DNA from: Phyllobacterium zundukense | GTDB taxonomy: Bacteria > Pseudomonadota > Alphaproteobacteria > Rhizobiales > Rhizobiaceae | Direction: 5' to 3' | DNA length: 64,000 bases | NCBI RefSeq assembly: GCF_025452195.1 | Contig: NZ_CP104973.1 | Location: 1-64,000 of the forward strand | Shown: in pieces, positions 27,767 to 36,700 of the stretch | Position numbering within the stretch: position 1 is the stretch's first letter | Layout: each line of letters opens with the position of its first letter | Translations under genes and position numbers: made by a program | Notes under the pieces: generated by a model | Database searches by the model: none | Told to the model about the DNA's origin: nothing | Seen by the model: the letters and a program-made list of their open reading frames with translations, nothing else

Positions 27767-27856
27767 ATGCGGAGATTTCCGTTTAGCATCGCCCTTATGT
27801 TGAAAAGGACCCGGACTGGCTGGCAAGTCACGCTCCGGGTCCAATTCTTCACCTAA
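27767..27856 (+). CDS. Small ORF 1 (29 aa), conserved in the tandem copy
   Basis: Begins at ATG 27767, six bases after CTGGAGGT, and encodes 29 residues that include PFSIAL, TRT, W and RV. Comparison with the second copy (28,139) shows the same peptide pattern. Across the six PFSIAL codons there are five third-position changes and no amino-acid change, which is what selection on a peptide gives. It is basic and has no signal peptide. The 3' half also encodes an RNA hairpin (GACCCGGA...TCCGGGTC). It may act as a leader peptide or be a small protein. Confidence 0.6.
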   Translation: MRRFPFSIALMLKRTRTGWQVTLRVQFFT

Positions 27857-27985
27857 GGAACGGGGGACGGGCGAAAGCTCGTTCCCCACTCCAGAAATAA
27901 TATAGCAGTTTTCCCGTGGTTTCCAAGCGTCCGAACATCAAATCCAGCCCGCCATCTATGATCCGTATTCACCGATTGCATTCAC

Positions 27986-28324
27986 TCAACCCTGCGTTTC
28001 TTGCGGGTCGCATCATTCCAACCATAAATGAAAAGCGGACAGCATCATGCGAGAAAGCACCGAGCCAGCCGGTGCATCGAAGGGATGGCCGCTTCGACCT
28101 TTGGGCAAAGGCCCTGCCCTCAAATCTGGAGGTAATCTATGTGGTACAAGCCATTTAGTATTGCACTGATTGTTAGAAAAACCCGGACGAGCTGGTCATG
28201 GACCGTCCGGGTTCATTTCGCATAATCAGGAACGGGGGACGGGCGAAAGCTCGTTCTCCACTCCAGAACGAATATAGCAGCTTTCCCGTTGTTTCCAAGC
28301 GCCCGAGGATCAAATCCAGCCGCC
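27986..28324 (+). repeat. Tandem unit 2 of structured RNA plus small ORF
   Basis: Second copy of the unit at 27,598-27,953, offset by 388 bp. P2, P3 and P4 and their loops are identical, as is the TGCCCTCAAAT 3' strand of P1. The P1 5' strand is missing: GCGAGAAAGCACC stands where unit 1 has 16 extra bases. The last 15 bp are the 3' end of the convergent SleB-type gene, so unit 2 lies at the natural junction and unit 1 is probably the derived copy. Confidence 0.9.
28139..28225 (+). CDS. Small ORF 2 (28 aa), paralogue of small ORF 1
   Basis: ATG 28139 follows CTGGAGGT by seven bases. The 28-residue product keeps M, PFSIAL, a two-hydrophobic pair, two basic residues, TRT, W, T, RV and F at the same positions as ORF 1, with conservative swaps elsewhere (ML to IV, KR to RK). 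Its 3' half encodes the hairpin AACCCGGAC...GTCCGGGTT. The function is unknown. Confidence 0.6.
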   Translation: MWYKPFSIALIVRKTRTSWSWTVRVHFA

Positions 28325-29524
28325 ACCGTAGGTGCGATAAAATATGTGCTGGCCAATCCTGTCGATGCGCTTCATCGTATGCGCCCACATCGCCCGGACA
28401 TAGACCGCATGATAATGCGTGGCCGAGCCAATCTCTGGCAGGAAAATCCGCCCCGATGTGACGGCCATGGCGACTTCCTGCGCGACTTTCCATTGCTTGG
28501 GCTCGGTTACGTTGAGTTTGCGTCCTTCGCAGGCAAAGGAAAACTGGCAGCGGTTGATCCAGTCATCGTTCTGGTAGACGACGTTGCAAATGGTTTTTGG
28601 ATAAGCTGGATTGCGCACGCGATTGAGAATGACCTGCGCCACGGCCGCCTGACCTTTGACGCTTTCACTCCTCGCTTCAAAATAAATGGCGGTTGCCAGA
28701 CACTTCTGTTCTTCCTTTGTGAATACGACGGGGGGCAAGGGCGTCGCAAGCCAGTCATGGTCGCCGGCACCAAGCTGCGGAATAAAACGACCGGGAAGTT
28801 TCGGCTCATTCAAGATTGTGTCGAACGGAGATGTCTTGGAATAATCCGGCGCTGCAGGCGCATAACCGAGTGCCAGCACATCTGGCTGATTGTTGGTGAC
28901 GAGGCTCGCCAGCATCGGCGGCAGATCCTGCTCCGGTTTCTCCGGCGCGCGATTATGGAAAGCGAGTGCGATCTGAATTTCCTTGCCGGCGATCTTTGGC
29001 TTGGCAAAAGCCATTTCGACCTCAACGCCATGGGTCGGGCGAATCAGCATGCTTTGGCGCTGCAGGATGGAACCAGCGCTGAAGGCCTTGGGTGGGGCTT
29101 TTTTAGAGATTGTGACGATGCGTCCCTGCTTTTCAGCGCGGTTGATACGATCTTCATCGGGCGTCGCGCCCGGTGCTTTCTGCGAGCCATTGATGACGAT
29201 CGGGCCAATGCCGGGAGCATTGATACCACTTGCGGGAATACTGGACGTGATCGCTTGTTCATCAACGAAGGACATGTTGGCCTTCTGGATTGAGCCGGCA
29301 GGAGATTTTTCCAGATAGGAAGTCCAGCGGCCTTGCCCGGACTCGGAACCCGACAGCATGCTCGCCATATCCTGGTAGGCGGTGACGGTCGGGGAGAGCA
29401 AATAAATCGCCGCTCCGATGACCAGTGGACCAATGATATTCCGATCTGTCCGGTTCTTCAGCTGGGAACACGCCCGCAACAATCCAGAGAAACGCACGCC
29501 GATACCCCACTCACAACCGAACAA
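28310..29524 (-). CDS. Cell wall hydrolase, SleB / Hydrolase_2 family
   Basis: Peptidoglycan hydrolase of 404 residues. An N-terminal membrane anchor (NIIGPLVIGAAIYLLSPTV) at about 30-48 precedes a long, probably periplasmic linker. The SleB catalytic domain occupies the last 135 residues, with CLATAIYFEARSESVKGQAAVAQVILNRV (Glu in the YFEARSE motif), QCQFSFACEG-like NRCQFSFACEG and a final HTMKRIDRIGQHIFYRTYGGG. In these bacteria such enzymes trim septal or growing wall. The 3' end overlaps the last bases of tandem unit 2. Confidence 0.9.
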   Translation of the reverse strand: MFGCEWGIGVRFSGLLRACSQLKNRTDRNIIGPLVIGAAIYLLSPTVTAYQDMASMLSGSESGQGRWTSYLEKSPAGSIQKANMSFVDEQAITSSIPASGINAPGIGPIVINGSQKAPGATPDEDRINRAEKQGRIVTISKKAPPKAFSAGSILQRQSMLIRPTHGVEVEMAFAKPKIAGKEIQIALAFHNRAPEKPEQDLPPMLASLVTNNQPDVLALGYAPAAPDYSKTSPFDTILNEPKLPGRFIPQLGAGDHDWLATPLPPVVFTKEEQKCLATAIYFEARSESVKGQAAVAQVILNRVRNPAYPKTICNVVYQNDDWINRCQFSFACEGRKLNVTEPKQWKVAQEVAMAVTSGRIFLPEIGSATHYHAVYVRAMWAHTMKRIDRIGQHIFYRTYGGGWI

Positions 29525-29601
29525 TTCTGGTCGTAAAAATGAAGCATTAACCTTGATGGAGGGTTAACGAAGTGGGGAGAATGGTAGTGAAAATCCTTCC
29601 C

Positions 29602-31071
29602 CTACCGCTTCTTCTTTGCCCGTCCGGCAAAGGGATTGTCCGAGGTGCGGAGCACTAGGCGGATAGGAACACCCTGAATATCGAACGTCTCGCGAATCCC
29701 GTTGGCCAGATAGCGCACATAGGATGTCGGGAACGCATCGGGACGCGAGCAGGAAATGACGAAGCCCGGCGGGCGTGTCTTGACCTGCGTGATGTACTTG
29801 ATCTTGAGGCGCCGGCCGGCGACAGCGGGCGGTGGATGATGCGCAAGGACGCCTTCCAGCCAGCGATTGAGGCGGCCTGTCGAAATGCGGCGATTCCAGA
29901 TCTCGTCCGTCGAGGCAACGGCGGCCATCAGCTTGTCGATGCCCTGGTTGCGCTCGCCCGAGATCGGCACCGCGCGGATGCCCCGAATCTGCGGCAGGAG
30001 GCGCTCGGTCTTTTCGCGCAGGTCGGCCAGAACCATCTGGCGGTTCTCGACGAGATCCCATTTGTTGAACGCGATGACCGGCGCCCGGCCTTCGCGGATG
30101 ATCAGATCGGCGATCTGCAGGTCCTGCTTCTCGAACGGGATCGTTGCGTCGAGCACGATGATGACGACTTCGGCAAAGCGGATGGCACGCAGCGCGTCGC
30201 CGACGGAAAGCTTTTCGAGCTTGCCCTGAACCCGCGACTTGCGGCGCAGGCCAGCGGTGTCGAAAAGCTTGATCTTGCGGCCGTTCCACTCCCAATCGAC
30301 GGAGATGGAATCGCGGGTGATACCGGCTTCGGGACCGGTGAGCAGCCGGTCTTCGCCAAGCATGGTATTGACGAGAGTGGACTTGCCGGCGTTGGGGCGG
30401 CCGACAATCGCGATGCGCAGCGGTTTCGACGCATCATAGGCCGGAATGTCGTCGGCGTCGGGATCATCGATATCATCGCCGATCAGTTCATCGAGCGAAC
30501 GCGGAACCGCAGGGATGGTGACGGCGATGCTATCGTCCGCATCATCCTTTCTGTGCTCATCGGGAAAGACGCGCTCTTCGCCCATGATCTCGACAATGGC
30601 ATCGCGCAAGTCCGGGAAACCCTGGCCGTGTTCGGCCGAAATCGGTGTCGGCTCGCCGAGACCGAGCGCATAGGAATCGTACATGCCGGATTCGGCGCCA
30701 CGCGCTTCGGCCTTGTTGGCGATCAGAATAACCTTCTTGCCTGCACGCCGCACGAGATCGGCGAAGGTTACGTCGGTCGGGGTGATGCCGGCCTTGGCAT
30801 CGACGAGGAAGAAGACGAGATCAGCTTCGCCGATGGCAAGTTCTGTCTGGGCACGCATACGGCCTTCCAGCGATTCGCTGTCGACCTCTTCGAGCCCTGC
30901 CGTATCGATGACGTCGAACTTCAGATCGTAAAGCTTGGCGCCATGGACGCGGCGATCGCGGGTGACGCCGGGAAGGTCGTCGACGAGCGCGATCTTGCGG
31001 CCGACGAGCCGGTTGAACAGCGTGGACTTACCGACATTCGGACGGCCGATTATTGCGACGGTAAAGCTCAT
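29602..31071 (-). CDS. der: Ribosome biogenesis GTPase Der (EngA)
   Basis: Double GTPase acting in 50S assembly, 489 residues. G domain 1 starts with [14 protein letters not shown] at about 9-22 and has DTAGLEE and NKAEAR. G domain 2 has [14 protein letters not shown] at about 227-240, DTAGLRRKS and FNKWDLVE. The C-terminal KH-like domain ends [10 protein letters not shown]. An acidic spacer ([10 protein letters not shown]) joins the domains, as in alphaproteobacterial Der. It is 22 bp downstream of the TPR protein gene, probably one operon. Confidence 0.97.
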   Translation of the reverse strand: MSFTVAIIGRPNVGKSTLFNRLVGRKIALVDDLPGVTRDRRVHGAKLYDLKFDVIDTAGLEEVDSESLEGRMRAQTELAIGEADLVFFLVDAKAGITPTDVTFADLVRRAGKKVILIANKAEARGAESGMYDSYALGLGEPTPISAEHGQGFPDLRDAIVEIMGEERVFPDEHRKDDADDSIAVTIPAVPRSLDELIGDDIDDPDADDIPAYDASKPLRIAIVGRPNAGKSTLVNTMLGEDRLLTGPEAGITRDSISVDWEWNGRKIKLFDTAGLRRKSRVQGKLEKLSVGDALRAIRFAEVVIIVLDATIPFEKQDLQIADLIIREGRAPVIAFNKWDLVENRQMVLADLREKTERLLPQIRGIRAVPISGERNQGIDKLMAAVASTDEIWNRRISTGRLNRWLEGVLAHHPPPAVAGRRLKIKYITQVKTRPPGFVISCSRPDAFPTSYVRYLANGIRETFDIQGVPIRLVLRTSDNPFAGRAKKKR

Positions 31072-31093
31072 CGGCTCAGAATTCCTGTTCTAT

Positions 31094-31774
31094 TCAGCCG
31101 GCGGCAGCGGCAGGAGTGGCGCCGGTGCTCTTCAACAGATCCAGCATGGTATCGGCGAACTGGCGCACATTGGCAGGTGCAGCCTGATCATCGGAAATCT
31201 GCTGGAACAGCTTGGTGGCATCCGCACCGCGGCCGGCCTTCCAGGCGGCAAGACCAAGCGCCTCCCGGGCAGAATGGCGCATCGGATTGCTGTCGGATGA
31301 AAGCGGCTCGACTCGCGACGCCACGTCATCGTAGGAGCCGGTATCGACGAGGATGAAGGCGGCGCGCAGCTTGGCAAGATCGCGGATGGCCTGCGGAATG
31401 GACGTGTCGGCGGAGACCTTGTCGAAGGCGGCGACCGCACCGGCAAGATCACCCTTCTGGGCGATGACACCGGCGGCGCGCATGCGGGCCAGCACCGGAT
31501 AGGCGCCATAACCATCCTTTTCAAGCTGGTCGAGGGTCTTCAGCGCTTCGTCGTTCTTGCCGTCGCGAACAAGATTGAGCGCGGCGAGAAACTGATCGCC
31601 GGACTGCGAAGCCTGCTTTTCCGTCCAGTACTCGTAGAAGGCAAAGATGCCAGTGCCGACAACAAGCGCCACAACCGCACCGATGAGCAGCGAGCCATAG
31701 CGCTTCCAGAATGCCTTCACCTTGTCGGAGCGCAGTTCTTCATTTACCTCACGGAAAAAGCCGTCGTCAGTCAT
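31094..31774 (-). CDS. Single-pass membrane protein with periplasmic TPR domain (YfgM-like)
   Basis: Protein of 226 residues. A cytosolic N-terminus MTDDGFFREVNEELRSDKVKAFWKRYG is followed by a membrane helix (SLLIGAVVALVVGTGIFAFY) and a helical TPR-like region. The combination and the position just upstream of der match YfgM/BepA-type companions of the Sec translocon in other proteobacteria, where the gene also precedes bamB and der. Here bamB is absent from the spot. The C-terminal TPAAAAG is low complexity. Confidence 0.85.
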   Translation of the reverse strand: MTDDGFFREVNEELRSDKVKAFWKRYGSLLIGAVVALVVGTGIFAFYEYWTEKQASQSGDQFLAALNLVRDGKNDEALKTLDQLEKDGYGAYPVLARMRAAGVIAQKGDLAGAVAAFDKVSADTSIPQAIRDLAKLRAAFILVDTGSYDDVASRVEPLSSDSNPMRHSAREALGLAAWKAGRGADATKLFQQISDDQAAPANVRQFADTMLDLLKSTGATPAAAAG

Positions 31775-31917
31775 GGTGCCTCTGGGTAGCCTTGTGCCAC
31801 CGGATCAATTGATAAAACGCGGCGCAGCTCTCGCCGTCCGCGCATGGAGTTCAGGGGCTTTTAGTCGGAAAAGTTACGCGATGTAAGGGCTAACTTCAAA
31901 ATAGCCCTCGAATTGAG

Positions 31918-32496
31918 CTACATCGGCTGGACGCCAATCAAAAGCGCATGCAATTTCCATACGAAGAGGACGTAGAGCACGAGACCAATGACAATGCCGA
32001 TCACATCATTGGAGACCGGGCCGGGAACGATATAGGGCGCGGCAAGCCCTGCCCGCTCCTGCCGTTTGATTGCGATGCGATCGACCACAGCCCATGCCAG
32101 GAAAGACAGAAACAGGATGAGCGACGCAAGATCGCCATTGGCGAGGAGATGTGCCAGCGCCCAGGTCTTGATGGAGATCAGCATCGGATGCTTCAGCGCG
32201 GGTTTCATGCGGCCGGCTTTTGCGATGAATATCCCAAGGAATATGAAGGCGAAAAGCATCAGCAGCGCGGTGACGTGTTTCATCCAGACTGGCGGTTCGT
32301 AAAGCACCGGTGCGTCGGGGCGCGCCATGCCGTAGCCCCACACGAGAAGCACGAAACCGACGAGCGAAATGACCGAGTAGAGGCCTTTCCAGGTGTTTTC
32401 GCCCCACTGCTCCATCCTGGCCAGACGCCACTCCGGCGCAACGATGCGTACCGAATGAATTCCAAGAAAAACGATGATCCCAAGAATCAGTATCAG
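31918..32496 (-). CDS. NnrU family membrane protein
   Basis: Protein of 192 residues from ATG 32496 (begins MLILILGIIVFLGIHSVRI) with about six membrane helices and the family motifs GIHSVRIVAPEWR and KHPMLISIKTWALAHLLANGD (His-Pro plus Lys-Thr-Trp-Ala-His). NnrU was named from a nitric-oxide reductase activity gene cluster in Rhodobacter. There are no denitrification genes here, so a general role in haem or isoprenoid chemistry is as likely. It stands alone between the YfgM-like gene and the deacetylase gene. Confidence 0.88.
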   Translation of the reverse strand: MILILGIIVFLGIHSVRIVAPEWRLARMEQWGENTWKGLYSVISLVGFVLLVWGYGMARPDAPVLYEPPVWMKHVTALLMLFAFIFLGIFIAKAGRMKPALKHPMLISIKTWALAHLLANGDLASLILFLSFLAWAVVDRIAIKRQERAGLAAPYIVPGPVSNDVIGIVIGLVLYVLFVWKLHALLIGVQPM

Positions 32497-32656
32497 CATG
32501 ACCGCCTCCCTCAATGCTGGCGGGAAGATAGACCCATGCGGGACCGGTTAGAAGGTGTATCGCTTGCGGTGGATCGCCGCGTCCGATCATCGCCACATTT
32601 CACTTGTAGCGCCTAGTGGAGCTAGCGTCCCTCCCCGGAGCCACCCCATCCCTGCC

Positions 32657-33694
32657 ATGCGTTCGATCTGTACCGTTCTCGCCGCGTCCCTCGCGTTCTC
32701 ATTATCCGTGCCCGCCCTGGCAACAAGTGGGGTGGAGCTGCGCGGTTCGATCGGCGCCAAGCCGCAATACGTGCTGATCTCGTTCGACAATTCGGGCAGC
32801 AATGCGCTTTGGGACCGCAGCCGCGCATTGGCACAGCGATCAAACGCCAGGTTCACCTATTTCCTCTCCTGCGTATTTTTGATCGACCGCGATGATCGCA
32901 AGTCCTATCAGGCGCCGAATGAACCTGCAGGACGTTCCAACATCGGCTTTGCCACCTCGAAGGAAGATATTGCCCAGCGCCTCGACAATATCTGGCGGGC
33001 GCGCAACGAGGGCAACGAGATCGCCAGCCATGCCTGTGGCCATTTCGACGGGAAGACCTGGTCGAAGGCGGACTGGAAACATGAATTGACGACATACAAA
33101 AAGGTGCTCAGTGGTGCCTGGAGCAAATATGCCACCGACCCGGAGCCGGCAGGCTGGAAACACTTCGTCGATACGGAAATACGCGGGTTCCGCGCGCCTT
33201 ACCTTTCGGAAAGTCCGGCGCTGCTTTCAGCGTTGAAGGACAAGGGCTATGTCTTCGACGGCAGCGGTGTATCGCGCGGTCCGGCTCTGCCGCTGCATGC
33301 CGGCGGTCTTTATCAATTCGGCCTGCCGACGATCGACGAGGGGCCGAAAAACAAGCCGGTCATCGCCATGGACTATAACCTCTTCGTGCGCCATTCCGGG
33401 GCAGTGGAGCGCCCCGATCACCTGGACGAGTTCGAGAACCGAGCCTACGATGCCTTCAAGGGCGCCTTCGAGCGCCAGTATGAGGGAAAGCGCATTCCGT
33501 TCCAGATCGGCCTGCACTTCACGCTGATGAATGGCGATGCCTATTGGCGCGCGCTGGAGCGTTTCACCAGCGAGGTTTGCGTCAAGGCCGACGTGCGCTG
33601 CACGACCTATAGCGAGTATCTGAAGGAGACCGGCGGAGCGATGCCAGTCGCCGGCGCGGAACTGGTGAAACCGGCAGCGGGCGGCGGGATCTAG
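32657..33694 (+). CDS. Exported polysaccharide deacetylase-like protein
   Basis: Protein of 345 residues from ATG 32657 with a signal peptide (MRSICTVLAASLAFSLSVPALA). Carbohydrate-esterase-4 features are a first strand YVLISFDNSGS (Asp, though the usual second Asp position is Asn), the metal-ligand region EIASHACGHFDG with its two His, and RAPYLSES, which matches the R-x-P-Y motif. CxC and CTTYSEYL near the end suggest a disulfide. Substrate could be peptidoglycan or exopolysaccharide. The start is preferred because the upstream 34 codons do not form a leader. Confidence 0.8.
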   Translation: MRSICTVLAASLAFSLSVPALATSGVELRGSIGAKPQYVLISFDNSGSNALWDRSRALAQRSNARFTYFLSCVFLIDRDDRKSYQAPNEPAGRSNIGFATSKEDIAQRLDNIWRARNEGNEIASHACGHFDGKTWSKADWKHELTTYKKVLSGAWSKYATDPEPAGWKHFVDTEIRGFRAPYLSESPALLSALKDKGYVFDGSGVSRGPALPLHAGGLYQFGLPTIDEGPKNKPVIAMDYNLFVRHSGAVERPDHLDEFENRAYDAFKGAFERQYEGKRIPFQIGLHFTLMNGDAYWRALERFTSEVCVKADVRCTTYSEYLKETGGAMPVAGAELVKPAAGGGI

Positions 33695-33722
33695 AGCAAG
33701 TTTTGCTCTAGCCGCCGCCCGC
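33677..33722. terminator. Strong hairpin between convergent deacetylase and bacA genes
   Basis: GCGGGCGGCGG - GAT - CTAGAGCAA - GTT - TTGCTCTAG - CCGCCGCCCGC makes a 20-bp stem with a 3-base bulge. It includes the deacetylase stop codon and sits 11 bp from the bacA stop. It has no T run, so it may act with Rho or as a barrier. Confidence 0.6.
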
Positions 33723-33732
33723 TATGCGATAA

Positions 33733-34986
33733 TCACGCTTCTTCAGCCTGGGTTTGCAGATAGCGCTCGTCGATGGCTGGTAGTGGCTCATCGTAGATCA
33801 CCGCTTCAAAAGCGCGTAGACGCTTGTAGATCGAGATAAGCTCGACGATCGTCGTCCATGAGTTCACGAGATACTGGAACGATGACGTCACCTGTCCGAA
33901 CGCTCCGCTGATCTGGTTCATGGTGCCAAGGGTGATCTTGCCTGCGACGATCGACGGTATGAGTACGATCAGCGAGAAGATATTGTCGGTCTGCAGATAG
34001 AGATATCGAGCGACGTTGAAATACATGTAGTGAAAATAGAGGCGGAAATAGTTGCGCCGAACGTTGGAGAAGAGATCGGCGACGACCGGGGGTTGAGCCC
34101 TGTCTTCATGATCTTCACCGTAAACGAGTTCCTTGCGATATGCGGCTTCCACACGCTGGTTGCGAAATTGCAAGCCAGGCAATTTCACGCCCACGCCAGC
34201 AAGTACGACCGTACCGAAAATCGACCAGAAAACCGCGGCGAACACAAGCGGGTGCGGTACTTCCCCGACGATGGGCAACTCAGTAATGTTGGCAGACAGG
34301 GCGATCAGGACGGGTACGAAAGCAATCAGGGTCATGAAGGAGTCGATGAGCCTTACACCGAGGCCCTCCATCGTTTCGGCAAACCGCATCGTGTCTTCCT
34401 GAACACGCTGCGAAGCACCTTCGATATGCCGCAACTGGCTCCAGTGGGCCATGTAGAATTCGTTCATCGCCGTGCGCCAGCGGAAGATATAGTGGCTGAC
34501 AAAGAACGCCAGCAAGACACTGACCGTAACACCAACAAGCGCCACGCCAAGAAATTGGCTGACCCCCTCATAAAACTGTTCGTAGGTTACAGGTGCTGAC
34601 TTGGATACCGCAGTCTGAATGAGATTGTAGAACGGTCCATACCAATTGTTGACGGCAACGCTGACCTGAACCTGGAAATAGGTAACGAAAAGAATGAACG
34701 CTGATCCAAGAACGGACCAGCGCTCCCATCTGTGCGGGGAGAACCAAGCCCAGAAACCGGCAAAGATTGCGACTACGATTGCAAAGTAGATGTAGAACCA
34801 GATGAACGCCGGTGACCAGAAGCTGGCTATGCCGATAATCGGTGGGGCGTCGGGTGCTGCCGGGGGCAAGCCGATATAGGCACCCAAACGTTCGCCTATG
34901 AAGAACCAGAACAGGACAGCCGCTAGCGACCAAAGGGCCGCCGAAGTGAAAAAGAGCCTTGGCCTGGGGAAAAATGAGACAAACAC
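33733..34986 (-). CDS. bacA: Peptide antibiotic transporter SbmA/BacA
   Basis: Inner-membrane importer of antimicrobial peptides, needed in rhizobia and Brucella for chronic host infection and for very-long-chain fatty acid on lipid A. The 417 residues have about 8 hydrophobic segments. Conserved blocks are [66 protein letters not shown] and [31 protein letters not shown]. The ABC-type nucleotide domain is absent, as expected for the SbmA/BacA subgroup. Confidence 0.95.
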   Translation of the reverse strand: MFVSFFPRPRLFFTSAALWSLAAVLFWFFIGERLGAYIGLPPAAPDAPPIIGIASFWSPAFIWFYIYFAIVVAIFAGFWAWFSPHRWERWSVLGSAFILFVTYFQVQVSVAVNNWYGPFYNLIQTAVSKSAPVTYEQFYEGVSQFLGVALVGVTVSVLLAFFVSHYIFRWRTAMNEFYMAHWSQLRHIEGASQRVQEDTMRFAETMEGLGVRLIDSFMTLIAFVPVLIALSANITELPIVGEVPHPLVFAAVFWSIFGTVVLAGVGVKLPGLQFRNQRVEAAYRKELVYGEDHEDRAQPPVVADLFSNVRRNYFRLYFHYMYFNVARYLYLQTDNIFSLIVLIPSIVAGKITLGTMNQISGAFGQVTSSFQYLVNSWTTIVELISIYKRLRAFEAVIYDEPLPAIDERYLQTQAEEA

Positions 34987-35131
34987 GGTGAGTTCCTCGA
35001 GTGAAAAGTCATGCAGTTTGTGGTTGTGACGAGTTTCATGACCTTAACAGCATGAATAGGGCAAAGAAGGAACCGTGGTAATTAAATTGCTGTAATGATT
35101 TGGAGGTGTTGGTGCCTGATCCTGCTGCACA

Positions 35132-35285
35132 ACAGCTGTGCGTGGTTCGACAAGCTCACCATGAGGGTGGTGGTTTGATTGCAGGAGCACCAGAGATTGC
35201 AGGTTGCCAATTATCGGGTCTGCCGGTTGTTCCTGCAATCAATCCACCTCCCTCATGGTGAGCTTGTCGAACCACGCACAGCAGC
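35132..35285. repeat. Dispersed inverted repeat, copy 2
   Basis: Left arm GTGCGTGGTTCGACAAGCTC (from about 35,137) faces GAGCTTGTCGAACCACGCAC (ends about 35,279). A middle of about 85 bp contains further inverted parts (GATTGCAGG / CCTGCAATC). It lies between bacA and an MFS gene, where no gene is seen. Core sequence is shared with copies 1 and 3. Confidence 0.9.
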
Positions 35286-35309
35286 ATTGCAACCCGGAAA
35301 ATCAGACAC

Positions 35310-36470
35310 TCAACGCATTTGCCGTCCCGCGGAAAATGCAAAGAGTGCGGCGATCACCAGACCCGCTGCCGCGGCAAGCGTGGCAATGATGAAGTCGCCG
35401 GTGATGTTCGCGACATATCCGCCAATCAGCGGTCCGATGATCTGGCCAACACCGAATGCGGCGGTCATCACCGCCATGACGCGGCGTTGTGAATGCGGCA
35501 GAAGCACCCGTCCCGCCTGAAACCCGAAGGCGGTGATGACGATGAAGGTCAGCCCCAGCAGGAGACCACCCAGCAAGGGCCCGGCCGGCGATGGCAGGAC
35601 GACACTCGCCGCAACGCCGACAGCCTGGACGGCACAGCCCAGAGCGAGCGCGACAAACGGACCGGTGCGCCGCAACAGCGGTGTCCAGAGCCAGACGGAT
35701 ATCGCACCTGCAGTGCCTGTCACGAACCAGACCAGCGCTTCCATCCACGGGCTGCCATGGCTTGAGCGAACGATGGCTATGATGAATGTTGCGGTAATGA
35801 TGTAGCCGAAGCCGAACAGGCCATAGGCAATGTTGATCTTGATGAATTCCGGCGTCCAGACGATAGGCGGCTCTGCTGCGGCTGAACCGCTGCGCACCGG
35901 CCCTTGCCTTATCAGCGCGAAGACCGCGATGAGACCGATGACGGAAAGCACGGCCGCGCCGATCCAATCTTCCCGCCAGCCATGACCGCTGGCGGAACTT
36001 GCGGCAACCAGCAAAGATGATATCGCTATGCCGGTGCCAACGCCGCCAAAATGCATCGCCTGCAAATCCTGCCGGTTGGCAGCGGCGAGATGACTGAAGA
36101 CGATCGTTGCGGTGAATACCAGCATGAAGGCGCTGGCAACGCCTGCAAAGAAACGGATGACGGAAAAGAGCATCACCCCGTCACTGACGCTCATGGCGAA
36201 ACAAAGCGCGGCGCTTGCGGTGAGAGACGCGTAGACCAGAGGACGCTCGATGCCCGACGCCCAGCCGAAACCGGCGATGATCGCGCCGAGCAGATAACCG
36301 AAATAATTGGCCGAGGCGATGAGACCGCCGTCGCCCGGTGTCAGGCCAAGCTCGCTCATCATGCCGGGGAGGATCGGCGTGAAGATGAACCGGCCGATAC
36401 CCATGCCGACCGCCATGGCCACGAGCCCGCCGAGAGCGAAACGAACGGGAGATGCGGCAGCTGGCTTCAT
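35310..36470 (-). CDS. YbfB/YjiJ family MFS transporter
   Basis: Major facilitator of 386 residues with 12 predicted helices. The N-terminus FALGGLVAMAVGMGIGRFIFTPILPGM is the family hallmark (GMGIGRF), followed by LGLTPGDGGLIASANYFGYLLG. The substrate is unknown; members have been suggested to export sugars or aromatic compounds. Its 3' end touches repeat copy 2 and its 5' side faces repeat copy 3. Confidence 0.9.
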   Translation of the reverse strand: MKPAAASPVRFALGGLVAMAVGMGIGRFIFTPILPGMMSELGLTPGDGGLIASANYFGYLLGAIIAGFGWASGIERPLVYASLTASAALCFAMSVSDGVMLFSVIRFFAGVASAFMLVFTATIVFSHLAAANRQDLQAMHFGGVGTGIAISSLLVAASSASGHGWREDWIGAAVLSVIGLIAVFALIRQGPVRSGSAAAEPPIVWTPEFIKINIAYGLFGFGYIITATFIIAIVRSSHGSPWMEALVWFVTGTAGAISVWLWTPLLRRTGPFVALALGCAVQAVGVAASVVLPSPAGPLLGGLLLGLTFIVITAFGFQAGRVLLPHSQRRVMAVMTAAFGVGQIIGPLIGGYVANITGDFIIATLAAAAGLVIAALFAFSAGRQMR

Positions 36471-36556
36471 GCGCGGGACATTATCGCCGCGTCATCCGGT
36501 GACAAGACAATAAATTTGATGGTTACGTGATTTCGGGTGATCGGTTGGAGGAAGAT

Positions 36557-36689
36557 TTGTTGTGCGTGGTTCGACAAGCTCACCATGAGGGAGGTGGTTT
36601 GATTGGAGAGAGCCAGCGATTGCAACGTTGGAGATTAGCGTTGCAGCCCCCTCACCTCCCTCATGGTGAGCTTGTCGAACCACGCACCA
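36557..36689. repeat. Dispersed inverted repeat, copy 3
   Basis: TGTGCGTGGTTCGACAAGCT (from about 36,560) faces GAGCTTGTCGAACCACGCAC (ends 36,687), with short middle parts CACCATGAGGGAGGTGG / CCACCTCCCTCATGGTG-like also inverted. The element ends 12 bp before the stop codon of the broken methyltransferase gene. Confidence 0.9.
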
Positions 36690-36700
36690 GCGATTTGCTA

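Larger units (their letters stand above)
27598..27953 (+). repeat. Tandem unit 1 of structured RNA plus small ORF
   Basis: This 356-bp stretch is repeated, with changes, at 27,986-28,324. In order it holds an identical 30-bp start (TCAACCCTGCGTTTCTTGCG and on), a run of helices P1-P4, a Shine-Dalgarno, a 29-codon ORF, a GGGGACGGGC-GAAA-GCTCGTTCCCC-type hairpin, and a tail ending in ATCAAATCCAGCC. The tail copies the last codons (complement) of the SleB-type gene that follows unit 2. Unit 1 has 16 extra bases around 27,664-27,680. Confidence 0.9.

Noticed and set aside
27598..28324. A known riboswitch class (SAM-II, ZTP, guanidine-II, fluoride) for the duplicated element
   Set aside because: None of the class-defining conserved bases that I remember fit; the helices and loops are different.
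29836..31356. 506-codon open frame on the plus strand
   Set aside because: It is the antisense shadow of der, with no recognisable domain; GC-rich codon use leaves such frames open.
35132..36689. Possible CRISPR array from repeated sequence
   Set aside because: Repeats are inverted pairs far apart, not direct repeats with even spacers, and no cas genes are present.
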